Below are positions 33,116 through 41,298 of a stretch of 64,000 bases of DNA, one piece after another. The notes beneath the pieces are model-generated. The model made no database searches. It was given only the letters and a program-made list of their open reading frames with translations, and was not told where the DNA came from. Location: contig NZ_JAQSWB010000011.1 in the NCBI RefSeq assembly GCF_029266855.1, positions 17,234 through 81,233 on the forward strand, written 5' to 3'. Made by a program: the position numbers and the translations under genes. The first letter of the stretch is position 1; each line of letters starts with the position of its first letter. Source of the stretch: Fluviicola sp. (GTDB lineage Bacteria > Bacteroidota > Bacteroidia > Flavobacteriales_D > Crocinitomicaceae).

Positions 33116-34399
33116 ATGAAATACGAATTTACTCCCGAGTTTGCTGCCCAAATGGATGCTTCGGATCCGTTAAAGTCTTACAGAGACCGCTTCCTTTTTC
33201 CAACTTTCACTAAAAATCCTGTGAGATATTTCACAGGGAATTCCTTAGGATTACAGCCTAAATCAACCAAAGAGAAAGTAAACCTGGAATTGGATGATTG
33301 GGCGAAATGGGGAGTAGAAGGACATTTTCTGGGAACCAATCCCTGGTTCAAGTACCATGAATTTCTGACCGACGCTTCCGCAAGAATTGTGGGGGCATTA
33401 CCGAAAGAAGTAGTAGTGACACATTCCCTGACGACCAACCTGCATTTGTTAATGGTTTCATTTTACCAGCCTAAAGGCAGCAGGACAAAAATTCTGTGTG
33501 AAGCAAAAGCATTTCCAAGTGATTTATATGCATTGGAATCTCAGGTTCGTTTTCATGGCCTGGACCCGGAAACGGATTTGGTAGGAATGAGTCCGCGTGA
33601 AGGAGAATTCACGCTTAGAGATGAAGATATTTTAGCTAAGATCCTGGAATTAGGAGATTCCCTTGCTTTAATCATGTTTGGAGGAGTAAACTATTATACC
33701 GGTCAGCTGCTCGACATGGAAGCGATTACTAAAGCAGGTAAAGGGGTTGGCGCAATGGTTGGTTTTGATTTGGCACATGCCGCAGGAAATATTCCGGTTA
33801 AATTACATGACTGGGGTGTAGATTTTGCTGCCTGGTGTTCATACAAATACCTCAATTCAAGCCCCGGAGGAGTTTCCGGGATGTTTGTTCATGAAAAGCA
33901 TGCAAAAAATGCTTCACTTCCGCGTTTTGCAGGATGGTGGGGATACGATAAAAGTACGCGCTTTCAGATGGAACCGGGATTTGTTCCGATGGAAGGCGCT
34001 GAAGGCTGGCAACTAAGCAATGCTCCTGTTTTAGGAATGGCTGCTCATTGGGCATCATTGGAAATTTTCGATGAGGTTGGCATGGACAAATTAAAGGCAA
34101 AAAGTGAATTATTGACAGCTTACCTGGAATTCATTTTGGACGGGTTATCTGAAAAACATGCCGATAAATGCAGATTCGAGATTATTACTCCGAGAGAACC
34201 AAAACGCCGCGGGGCACAGTTATCTATCCTGGTTCACGGAAAAGGAAAGCAGATCTTTGATGCAATCTCTGAAAAAGGAGTGGTAGCAGATTGGAGGGAA
34301 CCAAATGTGATTCGTGTGGCACCCGTTCCGCTTTACAACTCATTTGAAGATGTATATTTCCTTGGAAAATATTTGGAAGAAGCAATTCTGGGACAATAA
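33116..34399 (+). CDS. kynU: Kynureninase
   Basis: A PLP hydrolase that splits kynurenine or 3-hydroxykynurenine into (3-hydroxy)anthranilate and alanine. 427 residues from ATG 33116 (MKYEFTPEFAAQMD). A longer reading from 33020 adds 32 residues that overlap a repeat and the promoter box. Motifs are FTGNSLGLQPKS, VGFDLAHAAGN and CSYKYLNSSPGG with PLP lysine K244. It is followed 79 bases later by kmo, the preceding enzyme of the same pathway. The product 3-hydroxyanthranilate normally leads to quinolinate and NAD. Confidence 0.95.
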   Translation: MKYEFTPEFAAQMDASDPLKSYRDRFLFPTFTKNPVRYFTGNSLGLQPKSTKEKVNLELDDWAKWGVEGHFLGTNPWFKYHEFLTDASARIVGALPKEVVVTHSLTTNLHLLMVSFYQPKGSRTKILCEAKAFPSDLYALESQVRFHGLDPETDLVGMSPREGEFTLRDEDILAKILELGDSLALIMFGGVNYYTGQLLDMEAITKAGKGVGAMVGFDLAHAAGNIPVKLHDWGVDFAAWCSYKYLNSSPGGVSGMFVHEKHAKNASLPRFAGWWGYDKSTRFQMEPGFVPMEGAEGWQLSNAPVLGMAAHWASLEIFDEVGMDKLKAKSELLTAYLEFILDGLSEKHADKCRFEIITPREPKRRGAQLSILVHGKGKQIFDAISEKGVVADWREPNVIRVAPVPLYNSFEDVYFLGKYLEEAILGQ

Positions 34400-34402
34400 A
34401 TT

Positions 34403-34467
34403 CAACCACAAAGGCACGTGTTAAATCTCCCGCAGAAGAACGCAGATTTCTTGCGCCTTTGCGGTAA
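34403..34467. repeat. Inverted repeat element between kynU and kmo
   Basis: ACCACAAAGGC (34405-34415) pairs with GCCTTTGCGGT (34455-34465) with one mismatch. Between them are CTCCCGCAGAAGAACGCAGA and TTTCTTGCGC. It fits the same repeat type as 33016-33045 and fills most of the gap between kynU and kmo. It could fold in the mRNA. Confidence 0.45.
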
Positions 34468-34478
34468 AATAAAGTAAA

Positions 34479-35816
34479 ATGGAAAAAATTGCAGTAGTAG
34501 GAGCCGGACTCGTAGGAAGTTTACAGGCTATTTTACTTGCTCAGAAAGGATACCAGGTTTCAGTATTTGAACGAAGACCTGATTTGAGAAAAGCTACTTT
34601 AATCGGTGGAAAATCAATCAATCTGGCACTTTCGGACCGGGGTTGGAAAGCGTTGGAGATCGCAGGAATTGCTGAAGACATTCACAAAATTGCCATTCCG
34701 ATGTATAAGCGCTGCATGCACGCTTTGGACGGAACTTTAACCTATCAGCCTTATGGTGTGAACAACGAGGCAATTTATTCGGTTTCCAGAGGAGGATTGA
34801 ATCAGAAATTGATGAATTTGGCAGATAATTATCCGAATATTGAATATTATTTTGACCGCAAATGCCTGGATGTCAATCTGAAAACAAATACACTTTCCTT
34901 TCAGAATGAACAAACAAAACAAGTCGAAGAATTCCCGGCTGACAAGATTTTTGCAACAGATGGGGCTTATTCGGCAGTACGTATGCGCATGCAGAAATCA
35001 ATGACTTTTGATTATTCCCAGAAATACCTCGATCACGGATACAAAGAATTAGTAATTCCAGCAAATGAGGACGGAAGTCATAAATTAGACAAGAACTGCC
35101 TGCATATCTGGCCAAGAGGTGAGTTCATGATGATTGCACTGGCAAATTTGGATGGAAGCTTTACGTGTACACTCTTCTTCCCGATGGAAGGTGAAACCTC
35201 TTTTGAAACACTGAAGACCCGTGAGCAGGTGGCTGCATTTTTTGATCTCACTTTCCCGGATGCAGTTGCGTTGATGCCGACGTTATTGGATGATTATTTT
35301 GAAAATCCGACCAGTTCATTGATCATGGTTCGCTGTGAACCATGGAATTACGAAGATAAAATTGTTCTGTTGGGTGATGCAGCTCATGCAATTGTTCCTT
35401 TTTACGGACAGGGAATGAACTGTGGATTTGAAGATTGTACCGTTTTCAATGAAATGTATGATCAAAGCCAGGGAGATTGGAGTGGTTTATTAAAACGTTT
35501 CTCCGAACAACGGGTTCCGGATGCAAATGCTATTTTGGACCTGGCTTTGGATAATTATGTGGAGATGCGCGACAAAACCGCAGACCCTGAATTTTTATTA
35601 CAGAAAAAGATCGAAGGGAAATTCTCCCGTTTATATCCGGATAAATGGACTCCGCTTTATTCGCAGGTAACATTTAGTCACACGCGTTACAGCGATGCAC
35701 TGAAAAACGGAAGAAGACAAGATGCCCTGATGCAGCAAATCCTGAAGATCGAAAACATTCACGAGAAATGGGATGAGCCTTTTGTAATGGAAAAAATGTT
35801 GGAACTTATTTCGTAA
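34479..35816 (+). CDS. kmo: Kynurenine 3-monooxygenase
   Basis: An FAD and NADPH enzyme that hydroxylates kynurenine to 3-hydroxykynurenine. 445 residues. The dinucleotide-binding GAGLVGS lies at residues 8-14, ending in FERR. The second FAD motif GDAAHAIVPFYGQGMNCGFED is characteristic of KMO. The tail lacks an obvious membrane anchor, unlike mammalian KMO. It is adjacent to kynU. A membrane protein gene begins 2 bases after its stop. Confidence 0.95.
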   Translation: MEKIAVVGAGLVGSLQAILLAQKGYQVSVFERRPDLRKATLIGGKSINLALSDRGWKALEIAGIAEDIHKIAIPMYKRCMHALDGTLTYQPYGVNNEAIYSVSRGGLNQKLMNLADNYPNIEYYFDRKCLDVNLKTNTLSFQNEQTKQVEEFPADKIFATDGAYSAVRMRMQKSMTFDYSQKYLDHGYKELVIPANEDGSHKLDKNCLHIWPRGEFMMIALANLDGSFTCTLFFPMEGETSFETLKTREQVAAFFDLTFPDAVALMPTLLDDYFENPTSSLIMVRCEPWNYEDKIVLLGDAAHAIVPFYGQGMNCGFEDCTVFNEMYDQSQGDWSGLLKRFSEQRVPDANAILDLALDNYVEMRDKTADPEFLLQKKIEGKFSRLYPDKWTPLYSQVTFSHTRYSDALKNGRRQDALMQQILKIENIHEKWDEPFVMEKMLELIS

Positions 35817-35818
35817 TC

Positions 35819-36394
35819 ATGAGCCCTCAGTCCAAAAGTATCGCTTACCAGATTCTCTTTTTCGCCGGTGCGATACTGGTACTGGAATTGCTCGTGTCCT
35901 GGATCTTTGATCTGATTGGTCCGGAACCGAAAAGCATAGATGATTTGGACCGGATAGTTTTCCGGATCAGTGTCCAGAACTATTTGAGACTTGCTCTTTT
36001 GTTCCTTTCGGCCATTGTGATTGCGAAGAAAATGAGCGATTTAAAGTATTGGAAGGTCGCCTTTGCGCTTATTGGAATAATTGTATTGAACTATCATTTG
36101 GTTTATCTTTATAATGCAATCGATTATTACTGGATTAAAGGATTGGGACCGCAACAGGGAAAGCAGGATTTGAAAAGTTTACTGACCCTGGTTTCATTTG
36201 AACCCACGCCTCCGCGTTATGAGCCGGTAAATCATCTCACGGATTGGCAGACACTTTTGTATTCCGGCTCAGGAGGCGGGCTGAGTGTTATGGGATTGAT
36301 TACCTTTTTGTTCTATGGAAGCATTTGCAGGGCATTGTGGGTGAGCGCCATAGTTTATTTCCTTTTTCGAAAAAGAAGGCAACGAATTCAATGA
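35819..36394 (+). CDS. Multi-pass membrane protein of unknown function
   Basis: 191 residues with about four membrane helices (near 9-30, 52-69, 74-96 and 158-183) and a soluble loop of about 60 residues between the third and fourth (LGPQQGKQDLKSLL, PPRYEPVNHLTDW). The C-terminus is basic (RKRRQR). It lies 2 bases after kmo, so it is likely cotranscribed. Whether it has a role in kynurenine metabolism cannot be said. Confidence 0.6.
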   Translation: MSPQSKSIAYQILFFAGAILVLELLVSWIFDLIGPEPKSIDDLDRIVFRISVQNYLRLALLFLSAIVIAKKMSDLKYWKVAFALIGIIVLNYHLVYLYNAIDYYWIKGLGPQQGKQDLKSLLTLVSFEPTPPRYEPVNHLTDWQTLLYSGSGGGLSVMGLITFLFYGSICRALWVSAIVYFLFRKRRQRIQ

Positions 36395-36473
36395 ACAACA
36401 TGCAATGGATAAAAAGTTGCAACTTAGTTCGTAACGAATCCGAAAACTTTAGATATTTAAATAAAATTAGACC

Positions 36474-37391
36474 ATGAAATTTGTCATTTGTACTTTGTTG
36501 ATTGCGATTACCGGACTTTCATTCGGTCAATCCCGAAACCTGAGAGGGAAAAGTCGAAAGGACTTTTTCGGAGGTGCGCGTGATTACCGTCAGTTGACAA
36601 AGGACGGAATCCAGATTTCTTTGGGTCCTAACTACACTTTTACCAATCCAAAAATTACGGAATACTCGGGGACCGATGTGAATGGACGTCCTGTTACTGC
36701 TGCGGTCGATCCGATTGGAAAACCAGGAGGATTTATTGAAATCGGTGCCGCACATTACCGTTTGAAATCTTCTAAAATATTGGCCGCATGGTATAAGAGA
36801 CGTGGCGATAAAGGAGATGTTAAATGGATCGGGGCGAATCTTTTTCACCGTTTGGATTGGGGTTTAGGCTTTAACTATATTGGTGGAAGTGAACGAACAA
36901 AATTCGAGCTATTTGATCCTTCTACGGGAGCTTCCTCTTTTGACGAAAGCACCGGTTCTTTCTATAATGGATACATCACTGCTCGCGTAACAATTGATCG
37001 CTTTACCAAAATTGCAGATGGTTGGCATTTGGAAACAGGCTTAGGCTTCAACTTTTTGTTCAATGCACTTCCTGCTCCAAAAGCACCGTATGTTGCAACA
37101 ATTGCACCGGTTAAATTCCAGCAGGATTTCATGGCGCAATTTCACTTGCATTTAGGATTTACGCGCACAATCCGTCGTGGTGATTACCTGACATTGGGAT
37201 TCATCGTTCCTGCAATTGGGATTTTCGAGCCGAATAAAGCACGTCCAACCATCCAATGGTTCTCAAGCAACTACTGGCCGGTTCAATTCCAGATCCGCTG
37301 GATCCACCATTTCACCAAGAAATCAAATGGTTGTAATACCGGTACGCCGGAAGACCGGAAAAGAAACAACGAATACATGCAAAACCGTTAA
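36474..37391 (+). CDS. Putative outer-membrane or secreted beta-rich protein
   Basis: 305 residues with a signal peptide (CTLLIAITGLSFGQ). The rest is rich in short aromatic beta strands (GIQISLGPNYTF, WHLETGLGFNFLF, QFHLHLGFTR, YLTLGFIVPAIGIF, FQIRWIHHF), suggesting a beta-barrel. It ends in a charged tail with no sorting domain. No family is recognised. It precedes the ArsC-like gene by 11 bases. Confidence 0.55.
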   Translation: MKFVICTLLIAITGLSFGQSRNLRGKSRKDFFGGARDYRQLTKDGIQISLGPNYTFTNPKITEYSGTDVNGRPVTAAVDPIGKPGGFIEIGAAHYRLKSSKILAAWYKRRGDKGDVKWIGANLFHRLDWGLGFNYIGGSERTKFELFDPSTGASSFDESTGSFYNGYITARVTIDRFTKIADGWHLETGLGFNFLFNALPAPKAPYVATIAPVKFQQDFMAQFHLHLGFTRTIRRGDYLTLGFIVPAIGIFEPNKARPTIQWFSSNYWPVQFQIRWIHHFTKKSNGCNTGTPEDRKRNNEYMQNR

Positions 37392-37402
37392 TAAGCCGTT
37401 CA

Positions 37403-37762
37403 ATGAGAAGATTTTACTACTTGAGTTCTTGTGACACTTGTCAGAAGATTATGAAAGCTTTGAATCTGCCCGCTGATGTTGAATTAATTGACATCAAACA
37501 AAGCAATATTGATGCGAAAACATTGGATTGGCTGAAGGAAAAAGTGGGTTCTTACGAAGGAATGTTCTCCAAAAGAGCAATGAAATTCCGTTCCCAGGGA
37601 TTACACGAAATGAATCTTACGGAAGCTGATTACCGCAAATATATGCTGGAAGAATATACCTTTTTGAAACGGCCCTTCACCATTTATGATGAGCATGTTT
37701 GGATTGGAAATGCCAAAAAGGAAGTGGAAGCTGCACAAGAGTTCTTTGCTGCTAAGCGTTGA
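37403..37762 (+). CDS. ArsC/Spx-family thioredoxin-fold protein
   Basis: 119 residues, cytoplasmic. It opens RRFYYLSSCDTCQKIMKAL with a C10-x2-C13 pair, then has IDIKQSNIDAKTLDWLKEKVGSYEGMFSKRAMKFR, which fits the ArsC/Spx/YffB family. Members are glutaredoxin-dependent reductases or transcription-linked regulators. There is no arsenic-resistance gene around it, so arsenate reductase activity should not be assumed. Confidence 0.75.
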   Translation: MRRFYYLSSCDTCQKIMKALNLPADVELIDIKQSNIDAKTLDWLKEKVGSYEGMFSKRAMKFRSQGLHEMNLTEADYRKYMLEEYTFLKRPFTIYDEHVWIGNAKKEVEAAQEFFAAKR

Positions 37763-37837
37763 GGGAAACGGGTGTAAGTAAGTTACTGACTTGCTAATAA
37801 TTTATGCCCTTCCCCTGGGAGACAGAATCAAAAATTC

Positions 37838-38452
37838 CTAAAAGAAACGCAGCCTGCTGGTCAAAACAGATTTTCTGTAATCGTCCAGTTTTTCATCATA
37901 ATTTCGCTGAATAAAACGGCGTACAAACTTTTGTGTGCCTTTACCCATCTTAAAGTCCAATTCATCCCCGAAAATTGGGACGATACTTAGGAATTGGATG
38001 GTTTTACCCTGGATATTCACCGGGCTAAGTTCCTTTTGAAGCAAAATCGGGTCTAAGAAGATGAAATATTCCTGTTGCATTAAATCAGAGATCGGAACTT
38101 CCGGATTTCCGGTTGGGATCGTGTGACCGGGACCGTACCAGGTGTTTTTATCTCTTACGAAACGCTCCAGTTTATAAATCCAGTTATAGATCCAGGAAGA
38201 ATTGGGGTTTGTATGATCTTCAAAATCCCAGTAAGTTGGTAAACAAAAATAGATCTCATTGAATTCTCTTCCGACCCATTTGTCCAAAACAGGCATTTTA
38301 TATTCGGAAAGGGAAGCAGTCATTACAATCGTTACGGGAACATCCAGCTCCAGCAACAAAACAATTAACTCCTGATCAGTGTGAAAAGGATTTTGAATTG
38401 ATTTTACGCGATGCGCACCAAAACGGTTTTCCAATGCCTTTATAAGTTCCAT
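37838..38452 (-). CDS. Suppressor-of-fused (SUFU) domain protein
   Basis: 204 residues from ATG 38452; a TTG at 38512 would add 20 residues across the promoter box. The sequence has the SUFU hallmarks: VTIVMTASLSEYKMP, NEIYFCLPTYWDF, KNTWYGPGHTIPTG and IQFLSIVPIFGDELDFK. In bacteria such domains are usually single-domain proteins, and some act as immunity proteins to toxins. No toxin gene is seen next to it. It is cytoplasmic, with no signal. Confidence 0.8.
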   Translation of the reverse strand: MELIKALENRFGAHRVKSIQNPFHTDQELIVLLLELDVPVTIVMTASLSEYKMPVLDKWVGREFNEIYFCLPTYWDFEDHTNPNSSWIYNWIYKLERFVRDKNTWYGPGHTIPTGNPEVPISDLMQQEYFIFLDPILLQKELSPVNIQGKTIQFLSIVPIFGDELDFKMGKGTQKFVRRFIQRNYDEKLDDYRKSVLTSRLRFF

Positions 38453-38457
38453 GACAA

Positions 38458-38465
38458 CAAATATA
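38458..38465 (-). promoter_or_regulatory. -7 box TATATTTG directly before the SUFU gene
   Basis: A full match to TAnnTTTG on the minus strand, followed by TTGTC and the ATG at 38452. It predicts a leaderless or nearly leaderless mRNA. Confidence 0.55.
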
Positions 38466-38510
38466 ATGGTTCTCACTTGCTTTCTCCCAATAAGTTCCGG
38501 AAGTGACTGC

Positions 38511-38535
38511 AATAAAAAAGGGGCCGAGGCCCCTT
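38511..38535 (-). terminator. Rho-independent terminator
   Basis: AAGGGGCC pairs with GGCCCCTT (38518-38525 with 38528-38535). Read on the minus strand, a run of six Ts follows. It ends the lipoprotein transcript from 38958. Confidence 0.75.
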
Positions 38536-38556
38536 ATTGGTTATTGGTTTATATTG

Positions 38557-38958
38557 TTACTTCGCTTTAAAGAAATGATCTATTTCAGAAATGCGCATCG
38601 TCATATCATCTCCTTCAACTTTTGAAATGTTAAAAATGATAGACTTCTTTTGGTTGGGGCCGTAAAATAAAAATAAGTCGATTTTGTCTTCGTACTGTGT
38701 ACTTAACCACTTTCCTTCTAGATCAATAAAATCGGTCATGTTGTTTTGATCATACCAACGACCTTTGAAGGTTTCGTCGTCTTTCAAATCAAAATAAATA
38801 TAATCAATTCCCAAAATTTTGTCTTTATCGGGACCAAATCCATCCACTTTAACAAGCGTCCATTTTTTAACGAGACGTTCATCTATATCAGAGTTTGAAC
38901 AAGCAGACAGAACCAGGAAAAATAGTCCAAATAGTAAGTAAGTAAATCGAAGCCTCAT
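38557..38958 (-). CDS. Small lipoprotein, lipocalin-like
   Basis: 133 residues from ATG 38958, giving an SPII signal ending FLVLSAC (Cys 20); a longer frame from 39012 adds 18 residues. The mature part starts DERLVKKWTLVKVDGFG and has TFKGRWYDQNN and LEGKWLSTQYED, the alternating pattern of small lipocalin-like lipoproteins (W-x-L... and GKW). The ligand and role are unknown. It is monocistronic with a strong terminator. Confidence 0.7.
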   Translation of the reverse strand: MRLRFTYLLFGLFFLVLSACSNSDIDERLVKKWTLVKVDGFGPDKDKILGIDYIYFDLKDDETFKGRWYDQNNMTDFIDLEGKWLSTQYEDKIDLFLFYGPNQKKSIIFNISKVEGDDMTMRISEIDHFFKAK

Positions 38959-39110
38959 AATTTTAAAAATGGATGCTTGGGTAAAACTAAGCTTTCTGAA
39001 TAGAGTACCCAACGCTTTTTTCGGAGATTGTATTTTAGCAAATTTTGAGTGAGTGATTACCCAATCTGACTGTGCAATTTACGTATTGACCTCCCTGGTA
39101 TTTATGAATT

Positions 39111-39578
39111 CTAAAGAATTTCCTTTAAAGAATTCCAAAAATTGGCATCAGACAAAACAGCACCTTGTTGAATCAATTGATGAATTTCCATTTCCCTGGA
39201 ATCTGTATAATCCTTTTTACTTGTAAAAAAGGAAAGATCAGTAGGCGCCTTAGTAAGTGCCTCGTGGATTCCATTAATCGTTGATAAGTCAATTTTAGTT
39301 TCGGGTTTTTTCTGGATAGCAATCAATTCCTGCTCTTCTTCTCCGAAGTGGAATACAAGACAGGAATCTGGAGAACGATGCTCTAAAAACCGGACTTTCT
39401 CATAAACGGTTTGCAATACCTGGTCGGAAAACAAACCGACTAATTCAACCGCTTTTTGAGGTTCTTCCCGGTTAAGTTTTTCCCATTCATCCCCGTGAAT
39501 TCCATTGATAATAAGGAAAGCCTTTAGGTCTCCTTCAAGGTGTTGTAGTTCTTCGTCGGTTAAAATGCGGTATTTCAT
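39111..39578 (-). CDS. DUF6495 protein
   Basis: 155 residues, cytoplasmic. It opens MKYRILTDEELQHLEGDLKAF with IHGDEWEKLN, EEPQKAVELVGLFSD and VRFLEHRSPDSC, all typical of the Bacteroidota-specific DUF6495 family. The C-terminal third is less conserved. The function is unknown. It is divergent from dxr across 88 bases, with promoter boxes at both ends of the gap. Confidence 0.75.
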   Translation of the reverse strand: MKYRILTDEELQHLEGDLKAFLIINGIHGDEWEKLNREEPQKAVELVGLFSDQVLQTVYEKVRFLEHRSPDSCLVFHFGEEEQELIAIQKKPETKIDLSTINGIHEALTKAPTDLSFFTSKKDYTDSREMEIHQLIQQGAVLSDANFWNSLKEIL

Positions 39579-39582
39579 GTGG

Positions 39583-39590
39583 CAAATTTA
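39583..39590 (-). promoter_or_regulatory. -7 box TAAATTTG directly before the DUF6495 gene
   Basis: A full match to TAnnTTTG on the minus strand, followed by CCAC and the ATG at 39578. It predicts a leaderless mRNA. Confidence 0.6.
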
Positions 39591-39654
39591 TAAAGAAAGT
39601 CTGAAACCGATAATACAATCTGTGCACAGAAACCGGAAGATTGAGAATGATTTT

Positions 39655-39662
39655 TAACTTTG
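39655..39662 (+). promoter_or_regulatory. -7 box TAACTTTG directly before dxr
   Basis: A full match to TAnnTTTG, followed by TATC and the ATG at 39667. It predicts a leaderless mRNA. Confidence 0.6.
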
Positions 39663-39666
39663 TATC

Positions 39667-40818
39667 ATGCAGAAAAAAGGTGTTGCCATTCTTGGTTCTA
39701 CAGGTTCAATCGGTACACAGGCATTAGAAGTGATCCGGGCTTATCCGGAACAATTCGACTTGCAGGTCATTACAGCTCAGTCAAATGCAAAATTGCTGAT
39801 TGAACAGGCAAAACTATTCCAGCCGAATGCGGTTGTAATCGGTGATGAAGAAAAGTACCAGGAAGTGAAAGACGCTCTTTTTTCTGAAGACATTCATGTC
39901 TATGCAGGAAATCAGGCCCTGTGCCAGGTGGTAGAATTTAACGAAGTCCATGTCGTTCTGACTGCATTAGTTGGATATGCAGGACTGAAACCAACACTTG
40001 CGGCAATTGAGGCCGGAAAGGACATTGCATTGGCGAATAAAGAGACGCTGGTGGTTGCCGGAGAATTGGTGACTGCACGGGCACGTGCCAAAGGAATCAA
40101 TATCTACCCGGTAGATTCGGAGCATTCTGCAATTTTCCAATGCCTGGTAGGAGAATTCCACAACCCGATTGAAAAGGTTTACCTGACTGCATCCGGCGGA
40201 CCGTTTCGAGGCTGGAAAGCTGACACCCTGAAAACCGTAAGCCCGGCTCAGGCATTGAAACATCCGAATTGGTCTATGGGCGCAAAAATCACCATTGATT
40301 CTGCTTCCATGATGAACAAAGGACTGGAGGTCATCGAAGCAAAATGGCTTTTTGGTTTGAACACGGAACAGATCGATGTGATCGTTCACCCCCAATCAGT
40401 TATTCACTCACTCGTTCAGTTTCAGGATGGGAGTATGAAAGCACAAATGGGACTTCCGGATATGAAGCTGCCTATTCAGTTTGCTTTGACTTATCCAAAA
40501 AGGTTCAAAACGGAGTTCCCCCGCTTCAATTTTTTAGACTATCCTCAACTTACCTTTGAAAAAGCGGATAAGGAAACCTTCCGGAATCTGCAGTTGGCAT
40601 ATGATGCTTTGAATAAAAGAGGAACTGCGGCTTGTGCATTAAACGCAGCAAATGAAATTGCAGTACAGCTGTTTTTGGAGGAAAAGATCGGATTTCTGGA
40701 TATTGCACGGATCAACGAAAGTGCAATGCTGGAAACACCTTTTATTTTGAATCCGGATTATGAGGATTATGTACAGACTGATCTGCTTGCACGGGAATTT
40801 GCGCTTAAGCGAATGTAA
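39667..40818 (+). CDS. dxr: 1-deoxy-D-xylulose-5-phosphate reductoisomerase
   Basis: Makes 2-C-methylerythritol 4-phosphate in the MEP isoprenoid pathway, using NADPH. 383 residues. It has the NADPH-binding GSTGSIGTQALEV at the start, NKETLVVAGEL, the metal and substrate motif with D150-S-E152 in VDSEHSAIFQCL, and the flexible-loop region HPNWSMGAKITIDSASMMNKGLE in the middle. It is cytoplasmic. Its 3' end overlaps the convergent YqaA-like gene by 14 bases, so no separate terminator fits between them. Confidence 0.96.
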   Translation: MQKKGVAILGSTGSIGTQALEVIRAYPEQFDLQVITAQSNAKLLIEQAKLFQPNAVVIGDEEKYQEVKDALFSEDIHVYAGNQALCQVVEFNEVHVVLTALVGYAGLKPTLAAIEAGKDIALANKETLVVAGELVTARARAKGINIYPVDSEHSAIFQCLVGEFHNPIEKVYLTASGGPFRGWKADTLKTVSPAQALKHPNWSMGAKITIDSASMMNKGLEVIEAKWLFGLNTEQIDVIVHPQSVIHSLVQFQDGSMKAQMGLPDMKLPIQFALTYPKRFKTEFPRFNFLDYPQLTFEKADKETFRNLQLAYDALNKRGTAACALNAANEIAVQLFLEEKIGFLDIARINESAMLETPFILNPDYEDYVQTDLLAREFALKRM

Positions 40819-41218
40819 AATAGGTCCAGTATACAATCAGATAACGACCAACTTTCCCGATGCTCATCAAAGCCAGGGTTTTCCAAAAAGATACCCGGTA
40901 AATACCAAGTACAACCAATAAAGGATCTCCGATAATTGGCAGCCAGGAAATCAGTGCTGCCCAGAAACCGTAACGCTGTATGAGTGATTCGCTTTTCAGA
41001 AGTTGTTTTTTACTCAGTATTTTTCTGCCGTAATAACCCAGAAGGTAATTAGTGATTCCGCCAAGACAGTTCCCCAGACTCGCAACAATTAAAATTGAAA
41101 CGGGAGAATACGTTCCCATATTCAAAAAAAATAAAAGACTTGCCTCGGAGGGAAAAGGAATAATGGTTGATGCCAGAAAACACATCCCGAAAAGACCAAT
41201 TAATCCCCATTCAATCAT
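40805..41218 (-). CDS. YqaA/DedA-like membrane protein
   Basis: 137 residues. It opens WGLIGLFGMCFLASTIIPFPSEASLLF, the signature of the YqaA branch of the SNARE-associated (DedA-like) family. It then has GNCLGGITNYLLGYYGRK and WLPIIGDPLLVVLGIYR. There are about four membrane or re-entrant segments. Relatives in the wider family flip or transport lipids or protons; no specific role is proven here. The 3' end overlaps dxr on the other strand. Confidence 0.8.
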   Translation of the reverse strand: MIEWGLIGLFGMCFLASTIIPFPSEASLLFFLNMGTYSPVSILIVASLGNCLGGITNYLLGYYGRKILSKKQLLKSESLIQRYGFWAALISWLPIIGDPLLVVLGIYRVSFWKTLALMSIGKVGRYLIVYWTYFTFA

Positions 41219-41222
41219 CGTG

Positions 41223-41230
41223 CAAAAGTA
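41223..41230 (-). promoter_or_regulatory. -7 box TACTTTTG directly before the YqaA-like gene
   Basis: A full match to TAnnTTTG on the minus strand, followed by CACG and the ATG at 41218. It predicts a leaderless mRNA. Confidence 0.6.
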
Positions 41231-41239
41231 TAGAATTAA

Positions 41240-41264
41240 AAATGGGGACCAAAGGCCCCCATTT
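41240..41264 (-). terminator. Terminator of the minus-strand T9SS gene
   Basis: AAATGGGG pairs with CCCCATTT around a 9-base loop, followed on the minus strand by further Ts. It ends 10 bases before the promoter box of the next minus-strand gene. Confidence 0.7.
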
Positions 41265-41275
41265 CCATATTATCG

Positions 41276-41293
41276 TCCCGATAGCTATCGGGA
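41276..41293. repeat. 18-base perfect palindrome TCCCGATAGCTATCGGGA
   Basis: It lies between the T9SS gene stop and the terminator hairpin. This palindrome is, to my knowledge, common in Flavobacteriia intergenic DNA. It may reinforce termination or be a mobile short repeat. Confidence 0.65.
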
Positions 41294-41298
41294 AAGAA

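Noticed and set aside
37403..37762. Arsenate resistance function for the ArsC-like protein
   Set aside because: The family is broad (ArsC, Spx, YffB) and no ars genes are adjacent, so only the fold family is called.
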